Shown: positions 18,319 through 26,765, counted from the first letter of the stretch. The stretch is DNA of 64,000 bases from Sinomonas humi (GCF_000802235.1 NZ_JTDL01000144.1:1-64000), one strand, 5' to 3'. The notes: generated from the letters alone by a model not told the origin. Numbers and translations are program-made.

Positions 18319-19155
18319 TTAGGCGCCGACGCGGAACCGCGCGAAGGCAGAACCCTCGACGCCAGCCTCTTTGAGGACCTGGCCGACGCTCTTCTTGGCA
18401 TCCTTCGCGAATGCCTGATCGAGCAGGACCTCGCCCTTGAAGAAGCCGGTCACGCGACCGTCGACGATCTTCGTGAGCGCAGCCTCCGGCTTGCCCTCGG
18501 CACGGGCCGTCTCCTCCGCAATGCGGCGCTCGGACTCGACGAGGTCGGCCGGAACGTCCTCACGGCTGAGGTAATTCGGCGCCATTGCGGCGATGTGGAC
18601 GGCGACGTCGTGGGCGGCAGCCTCAGCGGCTTCGCCTTCGCCGTCTACCGCGAAAAGAACGCCCACCTGGGCCGGGAGGTCCTTGGACGTCTTGTGAAGG
18701 TACGCATCGACCGTCTTGCCCTCGATGCGGGCAACGCGGCGGATGGCAACCTTCTCGCCAAGCACGGCGCCCTCCTCGACGACGAACTCGCTCACCGGCT
18801 TGCCGTCGATCTGAGCGGCGAGGAGGGAATCGAGTTCGGCAGCGCCGGAAGCAACCGCAGCACCGAGGACCTTGTCGGCCAGCTCGATGAACTTGGCGGA
18901 CTTGGCGACGAAGTCGGTCTCGCAGTTGACCTCGACCATGACGCCGACGCCGTTCTCCACCTTGGCAGCCACGAGGCCCTCGGCGGTCGAGCGGCCCTCG
19001 CGCTTGGTCGCGCCCTTCAAGCCCTTGATACGGATGATCTCGACGGCCTTCTCGGCGTCGCCGTTGGCCTCGTCGAGAGCCTTCTTGACGTCCATCATGC
19101 CCGCGCCCGTGCGCTCGCGCAGGGCCTTGATGTCAGCAGCGGTGTAGTTCGCCAT
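18319..19155 (-). CDS. tsf: Elongation factor Ts
   Basis: 278 residues beginning [20 protein letters not shown], with the EF-Tu-contacting MDVKKAL segment and the [11 protein letters not shown] motif intact. It exchanges GDP for GTP on EF-Tu. It follows rpsB after a 123-base gap containing a long stem-loop, and is followed by the hairpin at 18255-18279. Confidence 0.96.
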   Translation of the reverse strand: MANYTAADIKALRERTGAGMMDVKKALDEANGDAEKAVEIIRIKGLKGATKREGRSTAEGLVAAKVENGVGVMVEVNCETDFVAKSAKFIELADKVLGAAVASGAAELDSLLAAQIDGKPVSEFVVEEGAVLGEKVAIRRVARIEGKTVDAYLHKTSKDLPAQVGVLFAVDGEGEAAEAAAHDVAVHIAAMAPNYLSREDVPADLVESERRIAEETARAEGKPEAALTKIVDGRVTGFFKGEVLLDQAFAKDAKKSVGQVLKEAGVEGSAFARFRVGA

Positions 19156-19194
19156 GTGAACCCCTCTGTCTCGTTCTTAGCACTTCTCACACAT

Positions 19195-19232
19195 CGGCAG
19201 GATGGCCCCGTTTGGGCGGCGCCATCCTGCCG
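19195..19232 (-). promoter_or_regulatory. Perfect 12-bp stem-loop in the rpsB-tsf spacer
   Basis: CGGCAGGATGGC (19195-19206) and GCCATCCTGCCG (19221-19232) are exact reverse complements with a 14-base loop. No U-run follows on the minus strand, so it is more likely an attenuator, a processing site or a stability element than a complete terminator. Confidence 0.6.
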
Positions 19233-19278
19233 TCGTCCCCTGACCGGGTATCCCGGCTGGGTTCATGTCTCTGACTGA

Positions 19279-20160
19279 CTAGGCCTGAGCCTGCTCGCCC
19301 TCGGCGGGCGCAGCCTGCTCGGCCGGAGCCGCCTGCTCAGCCGGGGCCTGCTCGGCCGGAGCCGCCTGCTCAGCCGGGGCCTGCTCAGCGTTCTGGCCCT
19401 CGAGAAGCTCGCGCTCCCACTCTGCCAGCGGCTCGGCAGAGGATGAGCCCTCGGAGCCAGCGGCACGGTTGGTGCGCGCGATGAGGCCCTCGGCAACGGC
19501 GTCAGCAACCACGCGGGTGAGCAGATTGACGGAGCGGATTGCGTCGTCATTGCCCGGAATCGGGTAGTTGACCTCGTCGGGGTCGCAGTTCGTGTCGAGG
19601 ATCGCGACAACCGGGATGCCGAGCTTCTTGGCCTCGTCGACGGCGAGGTGCTCCTTCTTCGTGTCGACGACCCAGAGCAGGGACGGCGTACGCGAGAGGT
19701 TGCGGATACCGCCGAGGGTCTTCTCGAGCTTGTCCTTCTCGCGCTCGAGGATGAGGAGCTCCTTCTTGGTGCGGCCCGAACCGGCCACATCCTCGAAGTC
19801 GATCTCCTCGAGCTCCTTGAGGCGCTGGATGCGCTTGGCAACGGTCGAGAAGTTGGTGAGCATGCCACCGAGCCAGCGCTGGTTCACGTACGGCTGGCCG
19901 ACGCGGGTCGCCTGCTCCGCGATGGCCTCCTGGGCCTGCTTCTTGGTACCGACGAAGAGCACCGTGCCGCCCTTGGCGACCGTGTTCTTGACGTGCTCGT
20001 ATGCGCGGTCGATGTACGAGAGCGACTGCTGAAGATCGATGATGTAGATGCCGTTGCGCTCGGTGAAGATGAAGCGCTTCATCTTCGGGTTCCAACGGCG
20101 GGTCTGGTGACCGAAGTGGACGCCGCTGTCGAGCAGCTGGCGCATGGTGACGACGGGCAT
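19279..20160 (-). CDS. rpsB: 30S ribosomal protein S2 with Ala/Pro/Gln/Glu-rich tail
   Basis: 293 residues from ATG 20160, beginning [20 protein letters not shown]; the 49-residue longer reading is not family-like. The S2 core is complete ([22 protein letters not shown], and [20 protein letters not shown]). After residue about 235 the protein has a low-complexity tail of [11 protein letters not shown] repeats ending GEQAQA. Tails of this sort occur in actinobacterial S2, but the exact 11-residue duplication here is striking. It is divergent from the M23 peptidase gene. Confidence 0.95.
   Translation of the reverse strand: MPVVTMRQLLDSGVHFGHQTRRWNPKMKRFIFTERNGIYIIDLQQSLSYIDRAYEHVKNTVAKGGTVLFVGTKKQAQEAIAEQATRVGQPYVNQRWLGGMLTNFSTVAKRIQRLKELEEIDFEDVAGSGRTKKELLILEREKDKLEKTLGGIRNLSRTPSLLWVVDTKKEHLAVDEAKKLGIPVVAILDTNCDPDEVNYPIPGNDDAIRSVNLLTRVVADAVAEGLIARTNRAAGSEGSSSAEPLAEWERELLEGQNAEQAPAEQAAPAEQAPAEQAAPAEQAAPAEGEQAQA
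19314..19379 (-). repeat. 33-bp perfect tandem duplication in rpsB
   Basis: Copies 19314-19346 and 19347-19379 are identical, followed by a partial third copy. They encode [11 protein letters not shown] twice in the S2 tail. The unit is a multiple of three and keeps frame. Confidence 0.8.
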
Positions 20161-20586
20161 GCCGACGCTCCTTCCGGCAGGTCCTTCACGAGGGAGCCGT
20201 TCTGGCTGCCCTTGCCCCTGCCCTTGATGTTGACGGTTGTTCGACGAAGACCGGACGGCCAACGTCCCTGGCATCCCCTGCGAACCCGAGCCGTCCGGTT
20301 GAAGCAACCGAGCGGACCGTCAGGAACGCAGTGCCCATCGCAGGACGACGAGCTCTGAATGCGCGGAGTCGGCTTCCATGCCCTTCGATGCCTGCCGCAA
20401 ACCGTACGAGGCACGTGAGCGTGACTCAGGCATATGGCATGACAAGAGAGCGCGGAAAGCCGCAGTTGCCAGTGTACTACAGCGTTCCTGCAGTCATTGG
20501 GCCTCCACAGAACAGGCGACGGCGCGTCATCCACATCGGGCTGCAGTCGTCCGGGGACTGGCGCCCACGAGGGCGATGTTCGAAGC
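20161..20586. other. Divergent intergenic region rpsB / M23 peptidase
   Basis: This 426-base gap must carry promoters for both genes and a long rpsB leader. The only core element I can pick out is a -10-like TACACT on the minus strand (20471-20476) without a good -35. Small open frames here lack ribosome sites and I do not call them genes. Confidence 0.4.
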
Positions 20587-21198
20587 ATGGTCCGAATGCT
20601 CAGCCTGGTGCGGCTCTCAGTCGCCCTCCTCTTCGCAGTCCCCCTCTCAGGGGCTGCTGCGCAGCATCCTGCAGTCTCGGGCGGCGCGACGGAGCCAGCA
20701 ACAGTCAACGCAGTCGCAGCCTATGCGGGCGCGGTCAGCGCCGCCGCGGTCAACGGCGCCAGGAGCCAGCCGGCACCAGCGCGGGGCTGGCTTTGGCCGC
20801 TTGAGCCCCGGCCCGCCGTCGTGCGTGCCTTCGACCCTCCCGCGCGCCCTTGGCTCAGCGGACATCGGGGTGTGGACCTCGCCGCCCAGCCTGGGCAGGG
20901 TCTTTTGGCACCGGACGACGGCGTGATTGCGTTCGCAGGTTGGGTCGTCGACCGCCCTGTGCTCACCATTGACCATGGGGACGGCCTCCGAAGCAGTTTC
21001 GAACCCGTGGAGACAGACCTAGATGCCGGCAGCCTAGTGACCCCGGGCCAGCCGATAGGGCGGATCGCGGCGGCCCCGCTGCACTGCGAAGGGGCATGCC
21101 TCCACTGGGGCGTCCGAAAGGACGACGACTACGTCAGTCCGCTGCGCTTCCTCGTCGACACCAGGCCGTCGATCCTTCTGCCATGGCAAGACCCGTAG
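20587..21198 (+). CDS. Secreted M23 (LytM-type) peptidase-like protein
   Basis: 203 residues. An N-terminal signal peptide is visible (MVRMLSLVRLSVALLFAVPL, cleavage likely after SGAAA). The LytM domain follows: GHRGVDLAAQPGQGLLAPDDG contributes the first zinc His and Asp, and CLHWGV the last His. The first His of the usual HxH is Cys here, as I recall for many actinobacterial relatives, so full endopeptidase activity is uncertain. ATG 20587 is chosen; ATG 20596 is possible. It likely acts on, or binds, peptidoglycan outside the membrane. Confidence 0.83.
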   Translation: MVRMLSLVRLSVALLFAVPLSGAAAQHPAVSGGATEPATVNAVAAYAGAVSAAAVNGARSQPAPARGWLWPLEPRPAVVRAFDPPARPWLSGHRGVDLAAQPGQGLLAPDDGVIAFAGWVVDRPVLTIDHGDGLRSSFEPVETDLDAGSLVTPGQPIGRIAAAPLHCEGACLHWGVRKDDDYVSPLRFLVDTRPSILLPWQDP

Positions 21199-21219
21199 GG
21201 TTCAGGACGACCGAGCGCC

Positions 21220-22398
21220 TCACACGATGGCGGAGATGCCCGTTATGGCTCGTCCCGTCACGAGGGTGTTGATCTCGTGGGTCCCCTCGTAGGAGAAAAC
21301 TGCCTCCGCATCAGCGAAGACCTTGGCCATCCCGTAGTCGGTGACGATGCCGTTGCCCCCGAGAATGGCCCGGCCAAGGGCGACCGACTCACGCATGCGA
21401 GCAGTCGTAACAGCCTTCGCGAGGGCCGATTGCTCGTCTCGCGCCTGCCCCTCCTCCGCGAGCTGGGACACGCGGACCATGAGGCCCAGAGAGCTGACCG
21501 TGTTCCCGAGCATCGTGACGAGATGGTCCTGGACGAGCTGGAAGGAAGCTATCGGACGGCCAAATTGGAGGCGCTCGACAGCGTATCGGCGCGCGACGTC
21601 GAATGCAGCCATCATGAGCCCGACGGCTTGCCAGGCAACTGAGAGCCGCGTGGCCCTGAGCACCTTGTTCGTGTCGCGGAAGCTGTTTCCGTGGGCAAGT
21701 TTGAACTCGTCCGGAACGACGACGTCTTCGAGGGTGATGTCCGCGTTCTGGACCGCTCGGAGCGAGATCTTGTTCTCGATCTTTGTCGCCTTATAGCCCT
21801 CGAGGCGCGTGTCGACGAGGAAGGCCTTGACCTGGTTGTCCTCGACATCTCGGGCGTAGACGACGACCCAATCCGAGAACGTCGCATTGCCGATCCACCG
21901 CTTGGCGCCGTTGAGGATCCAAGACGACCCATCCCTCTGTGCCGTCGTCCGAGTGCCACCCGCGACGTCGCTCCCGCCCAGAGGTTCAGTGAGGGCGAAG
22001 GCCCCGATCTTCTTGAGCGCGTAGACGTCAGGAAGCCACTCCTCCTGTTGCTCACGCGAGGCCAGTAGTTCGAGCGAACCGGTGAAGAGTCCGTCGTGTA
22101 CGCCCATGAAGGTCGCAATCGAGGCATCAGCGCGCGTGAACTCCGCGTGGAGCAGGCCTGCGAGAAGGTTCGAACGGCCTTGGCGCCGGACAGGGCTCAC
22201 GATGTCGAGTTCGGCGAGCCGGGGAATCAGCTCGTGCGGAAACTCTCCTCTGTTCCAGAAGTCCACTGCGATCGGTTGGACGTTGGCCTCAAGCCACTCC
22301 CGCACCTCGTGAAGTCGGTCACGTTCCTTCTCAGAAAGAAGCGCTTCGAACGCGAAGAAATCGCCATCCGCATAGGGCAGCTCGGTTGCTTCGGGCAT
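21220..22398 (-). CDS. Acyl-CoA dehydrogenase (glutaryl-CoA dehydrogenase-like)
   Basis: 392 residues from ATG 22398, which has an ideal AGGAGG eight bases upstream. FALTEPLGGSDVAGGTRT is the FAD signature, and AVFSYEGTHEINTLVTGRAI holds the catalytic Glu in the YEGT form seen in glutaryl-CoA dehydrogenases. No operon partners are adjacent. A perfect 18-base palindrome lies 24-41 bases upstream of the start. Substrate not determinable from sequence; glutaryl-CoA or a related short acyl-CoA is the best guess. Confidence 0.88.
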   Translation of the reverse strand: MPEATELPYADGDFFAFEALLSEKERDRLHEVREWLEANVQPIAVDFWNRGEFPHELIPRLAELDIVSPVRRQGRSNLLAGLLHAEFTRADASIATFMGVHDGLFTGSLELLASREQQEEWLPDVYALKKIGAFALTEPLGGSDVAGGTRTTAQRDGSSWILNGAKRWIGNATFSDWVVVYARDVEDNQVKAFLVDTRLEGYKATKIENKISLRAVQNADITLEDVVVPDEFKLAHGNSFRDTNKVLRATRLSVAWQAVGLMMAAFDVARRYAVERLQFGRPIASFQLVQDHLVTMLGNTVSSLGLMVRVSQLAEEGQARDEQSALAKAVTTARMRESVALGRAILGGNGIVTDYGMAKVFADAEAVFSYEGTHEINTLVTGRAITGISAIV

Positions 22399-22421
22399 CT
22401 CTCTATCCTCCTGGGCACCTT

Positions 22422-22439
22422 TGTTACTCGCTAGTAACA
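22422..22439. promoter_or_regulatory. Perfect palindrome upstream of the acyl-CoA dehydrogenase
   Basis: TGTTACTCGCTAGTAACA has 7-base arms (TGTTACT/AGTAACA) around CGCT. Its size, symmetry and place just before a strong ribosome site suggest a TetR/FadR-like operator. The regulator is not in the immediate neighbourhood, and the motif differs from the 8546-8591 sites. Confidence 0.65.
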
Positions 22440-22510
22440 TACAGGGGATCTGTCCACGAAACAAGGGAGGCCCCTTGTGAGCAGACTGGCCGACTCCGAC
22501 AATCGGGCGA

Positions 22511-22816
22511 GTGGAGAGGACACCCGAAACCCACGAAGTACGAGCAGTCGATGCTGGCGCAGAGCTCGAGGTCGCACTGTCGTCGCCCGGCGGGTCCGGC
22601 TACCGGTGGGAGCTCGCCGAGTTGGGCAGGGGAACGGAGCTCGTCACCGAGCGACCGGTAGAACCTTCATCAAGCGCCACTCCGGGTTCAGGCCGCCTCC
22701 AACGATTCGTCCTCAGAGCGGGAGCCGAGTCTGGGGTCGTCACCTTCCAACTCCGGCGCCCGTGGGAACCGCATCCCGTGAGAACTCACGCGGTGGATAT
22801 CAGGGTTCACCCCTGA
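22511..22816 (+). CDS. Chagasin-like cysteine peptidase inhibitor (I42 family)
   Basis: 101 residues that cover almost exactly one I42 domain. The three chagasin loops can be matched: SSPGGSGYRWEL (the NPTTGY-type loop), TPGSGRLQRFVL (the GxG loop), and LRRPWEP (the RPW loop). I42 proteins block papain-like cysteine peptidases. No signal peptide is present, so it would be cytoplasmic. The only in-frame start is GTG 22511, without a good ribosome site. A strong GGGAGG site instead serves GTG 22477 in another frame, so the true N-terminus may be shifted by an indel. Tail-to-tail with the M50 gene (2-base gap). Confidence 0.7.
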   Translation: MERTPETHEVRAVDAGAELEVALSSPGGSGYRWELAELGRGTELVTERPVEPSSSATPGSGRLQRFVLRAGAESGVVTFQLRRPWEPHPVRTHAVDIRVHP

Positions 22817-22818
22817 AC

Positions 22819-23556
22819 CTAGGTGGTGGAGGACCGCTGCCGGGTGGATCGTTCGGCCCGCGCGAGGCTCCAACTCTCTCTAATAGTCGTGCCATCGCCG
22901 AACGGCAGTGCCGCGCAAAGCGCATGGCTGAGGGCCAGTGCGAGCCAGGCGAAGCAGACCAGAGGCAGCCAGGGTGCGACGCGGTCAGCGAACAGCAGCG
23001 GCACAAAGAAGATAGCCATGGCAGCCGGGGCCAACGGCCCAGCAAGGGCAACCGCGCCGTCAGACACCGGCACGAGCCTCATCCGGACGAGATGGCACCG
23101 CATCCCCCGCACGACGAAGATCGCCGGGGCGTCCAGAGGGGCGAGAGCACGGTATGCGACTACATGGCCCGCCTCGTGCACCAGCACCGCGAGCGCAAAG
23201 AGCAGGCCACCCGTGGCAACGGCTACGAGCGAGTGGAGCCCGGTGACGACTCCGATGACGAGGCTCATCGATACAACAGCTGCCCAGCGGGCCTGGCCCT
23301 TCGCCCAGTGGGAAGACACCACCCATACCGAGCGCCTTACACCTCGCGGAAGCACTCGCGCCCGAAACGGTGACGGACCTATCAGCGATCGCCAAGCAGG
23401 GATGTCCTCTTCACTGGCCAGCCCGAGCTCAAGCGTGTCCTGAACGAATCGATCTGAGGAACGAACTGTTTCAATCCCTAGGGAACGGTGCACGAGTCCT
23501 TCTTCTCGAACGGTCACCCCCTCTGTGATGGTGAAACGACTGAGGCCGTCAGACAT
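22819..23556 (-). CDS. M50-family intramembrane zinc metalloprotease
   Basis: 245 residues. HEAGH at 127-131 within a membrane span is the zinc motif; Asp221 in LPFGDGTT is a candidate third ligand and LAGPLAP resembles the conserved loop. The first 75 residues look like the PqqD-like or winged-helix lead seen in M50 proteins of peptide clusters. ATG 23556 overlaps the permease stop by 8 bases, so they are coupled. It is the last gene of the cassette that begins with the 86-residue peptide. By analogy with YydH-type systems it may cleave that peptide in the membrane; this is inference. Confidence 0.8.
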   Translation of the reverse strand: MSDGLSRFTITEGVTVREEGLVHRSLGIETVRSSDRFVQDTLELGLASEEDIPAWRSLIGPSPFRARVLPRGVRRSVWVVSSHWAKGQARWAAVVSMSLVIGVVTGLHSLVAVATGGLLFALAVLVHEAGHVVAYRALAPLDAPAIFVVRGMRCHLVRMRLVPVSDGAVALAGPLAPAAMAIFFVPLLFADRVAPWLPLVCFAWLALALSHALCAALPFGDGTTIRESWSLARAERSTRQRSSTT

Positions 23557-25042
23557 ATCGCGCCGCATTAGGGATCTGCACGGACGCGATCAGGGCATAC
23601 AGTGCGAAGAAAAGCCCCGCCAAGGAGAGCTCCGCAAGCACACCCATCGTGGCTGATGCCGCCGAACCTGCCCAGGCTACGAACATCGAAGAACCGACCA
23701 CCAGCAGGCCAGTCAAGAATCCGGACGCGGCGACGGACAGTCCCTGCTCGTCTGAGTAGGGAGCCAGCGTTCCTCCGAGCAGCGCTGCCCCCAGAACCAA
23801 CGCGGCGCGGATGGAAACGGAGAGCACATCGCTTGCACTCACCATTCCGAGAGCTAGCTCGAAGATCCAGAGGAGTATCGCAACCGAAGCCCCGACGACG
23901 AAGTACGCGACAGCTTTCGGGGCGATCCACCACGACCATGATCCGTGGACCACGGCCCCGAGCCATCGGTACTTCAACGTCCTGCCCACGGCGTACATCG
24001 ACAGTGCAAACGGCACCGCGGGAAGTCCCGACGCAAGCTGCTCCGCAGTAGGCCCCATTCCGCTGAGTGTCCCGAGCCAACGAACGCCGACGACGAGAAG
24101 CACCGCCATGAGCGAGGTGACGATGAACTGGGGCGTGCGGACTGCGATCAAGGCCTCGAACCAAATCGAGGAGAGGAACGCTCCCTGCGGTGGACGTGTA
24201 CCGGTCAGGAGCCTGATCCCACCCGTGGACCCGCTGGAATGACGGAGGCGACCGGCGGTGAGCAGTGCCACAAGCCCGGCCGCCCACCACAGTCCGACTC
24301 CTAGGAGTTGAAAAGGGCCCCCGTGAAGTATGGCCGCGACAGCCAGACGTGTCACGAGAAGGTCTGCGACGCCCCATGGTTGGGCTGTGCCAAGCGGAAG
24401 ATCGCTGCTGAGGGTGAAGACATCCCGGGAGAAGACGCCGAGGCCCACCGCCATCACGAGTGCAGCGGCAGTGGTGACAGCGTACTGATGAGGAATCCTC
24501 AGACGCCGGCTGAGCAAGGAAGACAGGGCCAGGAAGGCCCCGAGCGCGACCATCTGCAACGCCAACATGTTCCCCGCGATGGCGAATAGCGCAGCCACGA
24601 ACGCCAAGGGCTCTAGAACTTGGCGCGCTACGGCAACCACCACCCCTGAGAGCGCGAGGCCAAAGGTGGCGGCGAGGCCAAGAACAGGTACGAGCTGGCC
24701 GACCTGAGACGCCAGCTGCCGCACTGGAAGGAGGTCGACAAGCGACTGGAAGGATGTTCTCGGCGGCAATGAGACGGCCAGGGCAAGGATAGTCAGGAGG
24801 CCGATGACTGAGCTCGACGAGAACGCCGTCCGCAACAACAGCTCCTTCAATTCCGGCGGGTAGACGCCGATCGATGATTGAGTCGCCGCGGCAGCAAGAA
24901 CCAGGCCGAGCGCAACAGCGCTCAGAAACGCCCCCAGCACACCTACAATCACTGCTTTGCTCGATAAATGGAAAAGGGCGGCAAGATCTCGCAGCCACAG
25001 CAGCGTCGAAACGCGCGCGACGGCGCCAAGGGTGGGAAGCAT
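23549..25042 (-). CDS. Multi-span membrane protein, ABC-exporter permease candidate
   Basis: 497 residues from ATG 25042, with some twelve hydrophobic spans and almost no long soluble parts. I recognise no signature beyond the general look of ABC-2-type permeases. It lies 11 bases after the two-span protein and overlaps the M50 gene, in one minus-strand unit with an ABC ATPase, so permease is the natural reading. The ORF could start 28 codons earlier, but that stretch is basic and Cys-rich, without a site. Its codon use is more A/T-rich than that of the flanking core genes. Confidence 0.65.
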   Translation of the reverse strand: MLPTLGAVARVSTLLWLRDLAALFHLSSKAVIVGVLGAFLSAVALGLVLAAAATQSSIGVYPPELKELLLRTAFSSSSVIGLLTILALAVSLPPRTSFQSLVDLLPVRQLASQVGQLVPVLGLAATFGLALSGVVVAVARQVLEPLAFVAALFAIAGNMLALQMVALGAFLALSSLLSRRLRIPHQYAVTTAAALVMAVGLGVFSRDVFTLSSDLPLGTAQPWGVADLLVTRLAVAAILHGGPFQLLGVGLWWAAGLVALLTAGRLRHSSGSTGGIRLLTGTRPPQGAFLSSIWFEALIAVRTPQFIVTSLMAVLLVVGVRWLGTLSGMGPTAEQLASGLPAVPFALSMYAVGRTLKYRWLGAVVHGSWSWWIAPKAVAYFVVGASVAILLWIFELALGMVSASDVLSVSIRAALVLGAALLGGTLAPYSDEQGLSVAASGFLTGLLVVGSSMFVAWAGSAASATMGVLAELSLAGLFFALYALIASVQIPNAARYV

Positions 25043-25053
25043 TTTATCGCACC

Positions 25054-25311
25054 CTATCGACGGCTCCTGGAGGAAGCCCAGACAAAGCAACAGGAAACGA
25101 TCAAAACGACGGCAAGCATTCCCCAAGGACTGGGCGTGAAATTGACTGCTGGCATCCCGTTCTCCTCAGTGATCCAAGCGTCGAAGATGCCGGGCAGATA
25201 GACCCGAACGCCAGTTGCCAACGCGACTGCCAGTGACCCGATCAACATTATTGTGAGCACGGAAAATCCGATCAGCATTCCGCCTAATGCGGAAAGGACA
25301 ATTCGGGTCAT
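25054..25311 (-). CDS. Small two-span membrane protein of the peptide cassette
   Basis: 85 residues with hydrophobic segments at about 4-33 and 63-80, a short outside-facing loop with VYLPGIFDAWITEENG, and a basic end (SSRSRR). Its ATG shares a base with the ATPase stop (TAATG) and it ends 11 bases before the permease, so it is part of the transcription unit. The surrounding DNA is clearly A/T-richer than the rest: 29 of the 60 bases at 25261-25320 are G or C. No family recognised. An exporter accessory or immunity protein would fit the setting. Confidence 0.65.
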   Translation of the reverse strand: MTRIVLSALGGMLIGFSVLTIMLIGSLAVALATGVRVYLPGIFDAWITEENGMPAVNFTPSPWGMLAVVLIVSCCFVWASSRSRR

Positions 25312-26102
25312 TATGACAGCACTCCTCCTGGCAGAACATCCGATGAAAAGAGGGATGAGATGCGCACTTCACGCCGACCGCCCGCCGCACCGAGCCCGGT
25401 GACGGCCAAGAATAGCTCTTCCAAATTTGAGCACCCCTCGCGGCCCTCGATCAGCGCCTGAGGCGCACCTGCTGCGACAATCCGGCCCCGACTGAGGATA
25501 GTTACCTCGTCACACTCGCGTTCCGCTCGCAACAAATCATGGGTTGCAATCAAAACGGTGCGTCCACTCCTCCTGAAGCCGGCGAGGACGCTCCTGAGGA
25601 CAGCAGCGGCATCCGGATCTAAGCCTCTGAACGGTTCATCGAGGATGGCGATCCGCGGTTCGTGGCTCAATGCCGCGATCACCTGAAGTTTCCGCCTCAT
25701 CCCATGTGAGTACTGTCCCACTTGCTTGTCGAGGTCGCCCGTCAAATCGAAGATGTCAGCGAGTTCACGCGCCCGCGCGCGGTCCTCGCGCCTCCTCATG
25801 GCGTGGTGGAAATCCAGGTATTCCTGGCCTGTCAGCGCAACAGGCAAGGGGAGGTCATCGGGGGCGAATCCGAACAATTCGCGGGAACGCTTCTCGGCGA
25901 TCGGAACTCCGGCGATACGAACGGAGCCTTCCGTCGGGGTCACGAGCCCGGTAATGACGTGGAGGCCGGTCGTTTTTCCCGACCCATTCGGTCCCAGAAG
26001 GCCATAGGCCATGCCCGACTCAAGCCGTAGGGTGAAATCGGAAATCGCAAGCCGCTTCCCATACCGCTTAAGGACGCCATCTACCTCCAGAGCGAAAGTC
26101 AT
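25311..26102 (-). CDS. ABC transporter ATP-binding protein
   Basis: 263 residues. Walker A is GPNGSGKTT (about 37-45), the signature is YSHGMRRKLQ, Walker B is IAILDEPFRGLDP, and the switch His is in LIATHD. All elements for ATP hydrolysis are present. ATG 26102 is chosen because the domain starts there (FALEVDGVLKRYG); the longer reading adds a 37-residue unrelated lead. It lies 22 bases downstream of the 86-residue peptide gene and upstream of two membrane proteins, its likely partners. Export of the peptide or of a toxic analogue is inferred. Confidence 0.88.
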   Translation of the reverse strand: MTFALEVDGVLKRYGKRLAISDFTLRLESGMAYGLLGPNGSGKTTGLHVITGLVTPTEGSVRIAGVPIAEKRSRELFGFAPDDLPLPVALTGQEYLDFHHAMRRREDRARARELADIFDLTGDLDKQVGQYSHGMRRKLQVIAALSHEPRIAILDEPFRGLDPDAAAVLRSVLAGFRRSGRTVLIATHDLLRAERECDEVTILSRGRIVAAGAPQALIEGREGCSNLEELFLAVTGLGAAGGRREVRISSLFSSDVLPGGVLS

Positions 26103-26124
26103 TCCAGCCCCCACGTCATTGCCG

Positions 26125-26385
26125 TCAGGCCTTGCAGTAGGCCTTGAACGTCCCGCCGGTGTTCCAGTTCGGGAAATCAAAGGCCGGATACATTCCCCTC
26201 TGCTGGCAAGCAATCCACCACGCGGTCAGGACCCCGAATACCACAATGAGCGCGAGTGGGACGACGATAAAAATCGCCCAGCGATCAGTGCGGTATTGAG
26301 AGGATGCAGCGACTTCCGCCCGCTCGCGAAGGGTCGTCGACAGCGCAGCGCCCGCAGCGGCGCCTTTTGTTATAAGCAGGTTCAT
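26125..26385 (-). CDS. 86-residue single-span peptide, possible precursor of an exported peptide
   Basis: A charged N-terminus (residues 15-36, with RERAEVAASSQYR), one strong membrane span (about 36-59), then a 27-residue tail with Cys60 and Cys84, aromatic and Gly-rich (MYPAFDFPNWNTGG). The positive-inside rule puts the tail outside the cell, where the two Cys could form a disulfide. First gene of the ATPase-permease-M50 unit, with GGGGGAG just before ATG 26385. I recognise no family. It could be a bacteriocin-like or signalling peptide freed by the M50 protease, or simply a membrane subunit. Confidence 0.6.
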   Translation of the reverse strand: MNLLITKGAAAGAALSTTLRERAEVAASSQYRTDRWAIFIVVPLALIVVFGVLTAWWIACQQRGMYPAFDFPNWNTGGTFKAYCKA

Positions 26386-26400
26386 GGCTCCCCCATTCTT

Positions 26401-26424
26401 GGGTTACTTGGTTATGGGTTACTT
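26401..26424 (-). repeat. Repeated AAGTAACCC upstream of the 86-residue peptide
   Basis: On the minus strand AAGTAACCC occurs at 26416-26424 and 26401-26409, spaced 15 bases, just before the peptide's ribosome site. It may be an operator for one of the nearby XRE-like proteins. Confidence 0.45.
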
Positions 26425-26468
26425 CTTGGTTTTCCTGGGGTCGGCTTTTCTAAGACTGTGGGGCAAGC

Positions 26469-26765
26469 TCACTCGGCTCTCTTGCGGTGGGCGACACCTC
26501 CTCCATCTGATGGGGACTCACTCTTCCCGTCCCGCGTAGCACTGCTAGATAAAACGGGGACGAAGAAGACTTCAACGGGCAGGCCTAGAGCCTCGCTGAT
26601 AAGCTGCGCGGTGCGCCGGCTGTTGAGAGACTGCGTCCTCCCAGCGACGAGGTTGTCGATTGTCCCTGGCGCACAGCCGGCGAACTCCGCCAAGGCGCGA
26701 TTCGACCAGCCCTTGCGCGCCATCTGATGGAGCAGGATGTCGCGTGCGACAAGCTTCATGCGCAT
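26469..26765 (-). CDS. XRE-family helix-turn-helix regulator
   Basis: 98 residues with one HTH domain: MARKGWSNRALAEFAGCAPGTIDNLVAGRTQSL gives helices 2 and 3 and the recognition helix (CAPGTIDNLV). The C-terminus is short and polar. ATG 26765 is preferred, since AAGGGGGGTGG lies some eight bases upstream. It is 83 bases upstream of the peptide gene on the same strand and divergent from another XRE-like gene across GTTAGGC repeats. It probably controls the peptide cassette. Confidence 0.75.
   Translation of the reverse strand: MRMKLVARDILLHQMARKGWSNRALAEFAGCAPGTIDNLVAGRTQSLNSRRTAQLISEALGLPVEVFFVPVLSSSATRDGKSESPSDGGGVAHRKRAE

Noticed and set aside
22477-23373. Plus-strand open frame of 298 codons with a good ribosome site
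   Set aside because: It runs antisense through the M50 gene and its product is low-complexity and Arg/Gly/Pro-rich; the minus strand has HEAGH and coupling to the permease. Only its ribosome site is kept as a puzzle.
22819-26385. Assignment of the peptide cassette to daptides or epipeptides
   Set aside because: Those clusters carry modification enzymes (aminotransferase/decarboxylase or radical SAM) that are absent here.
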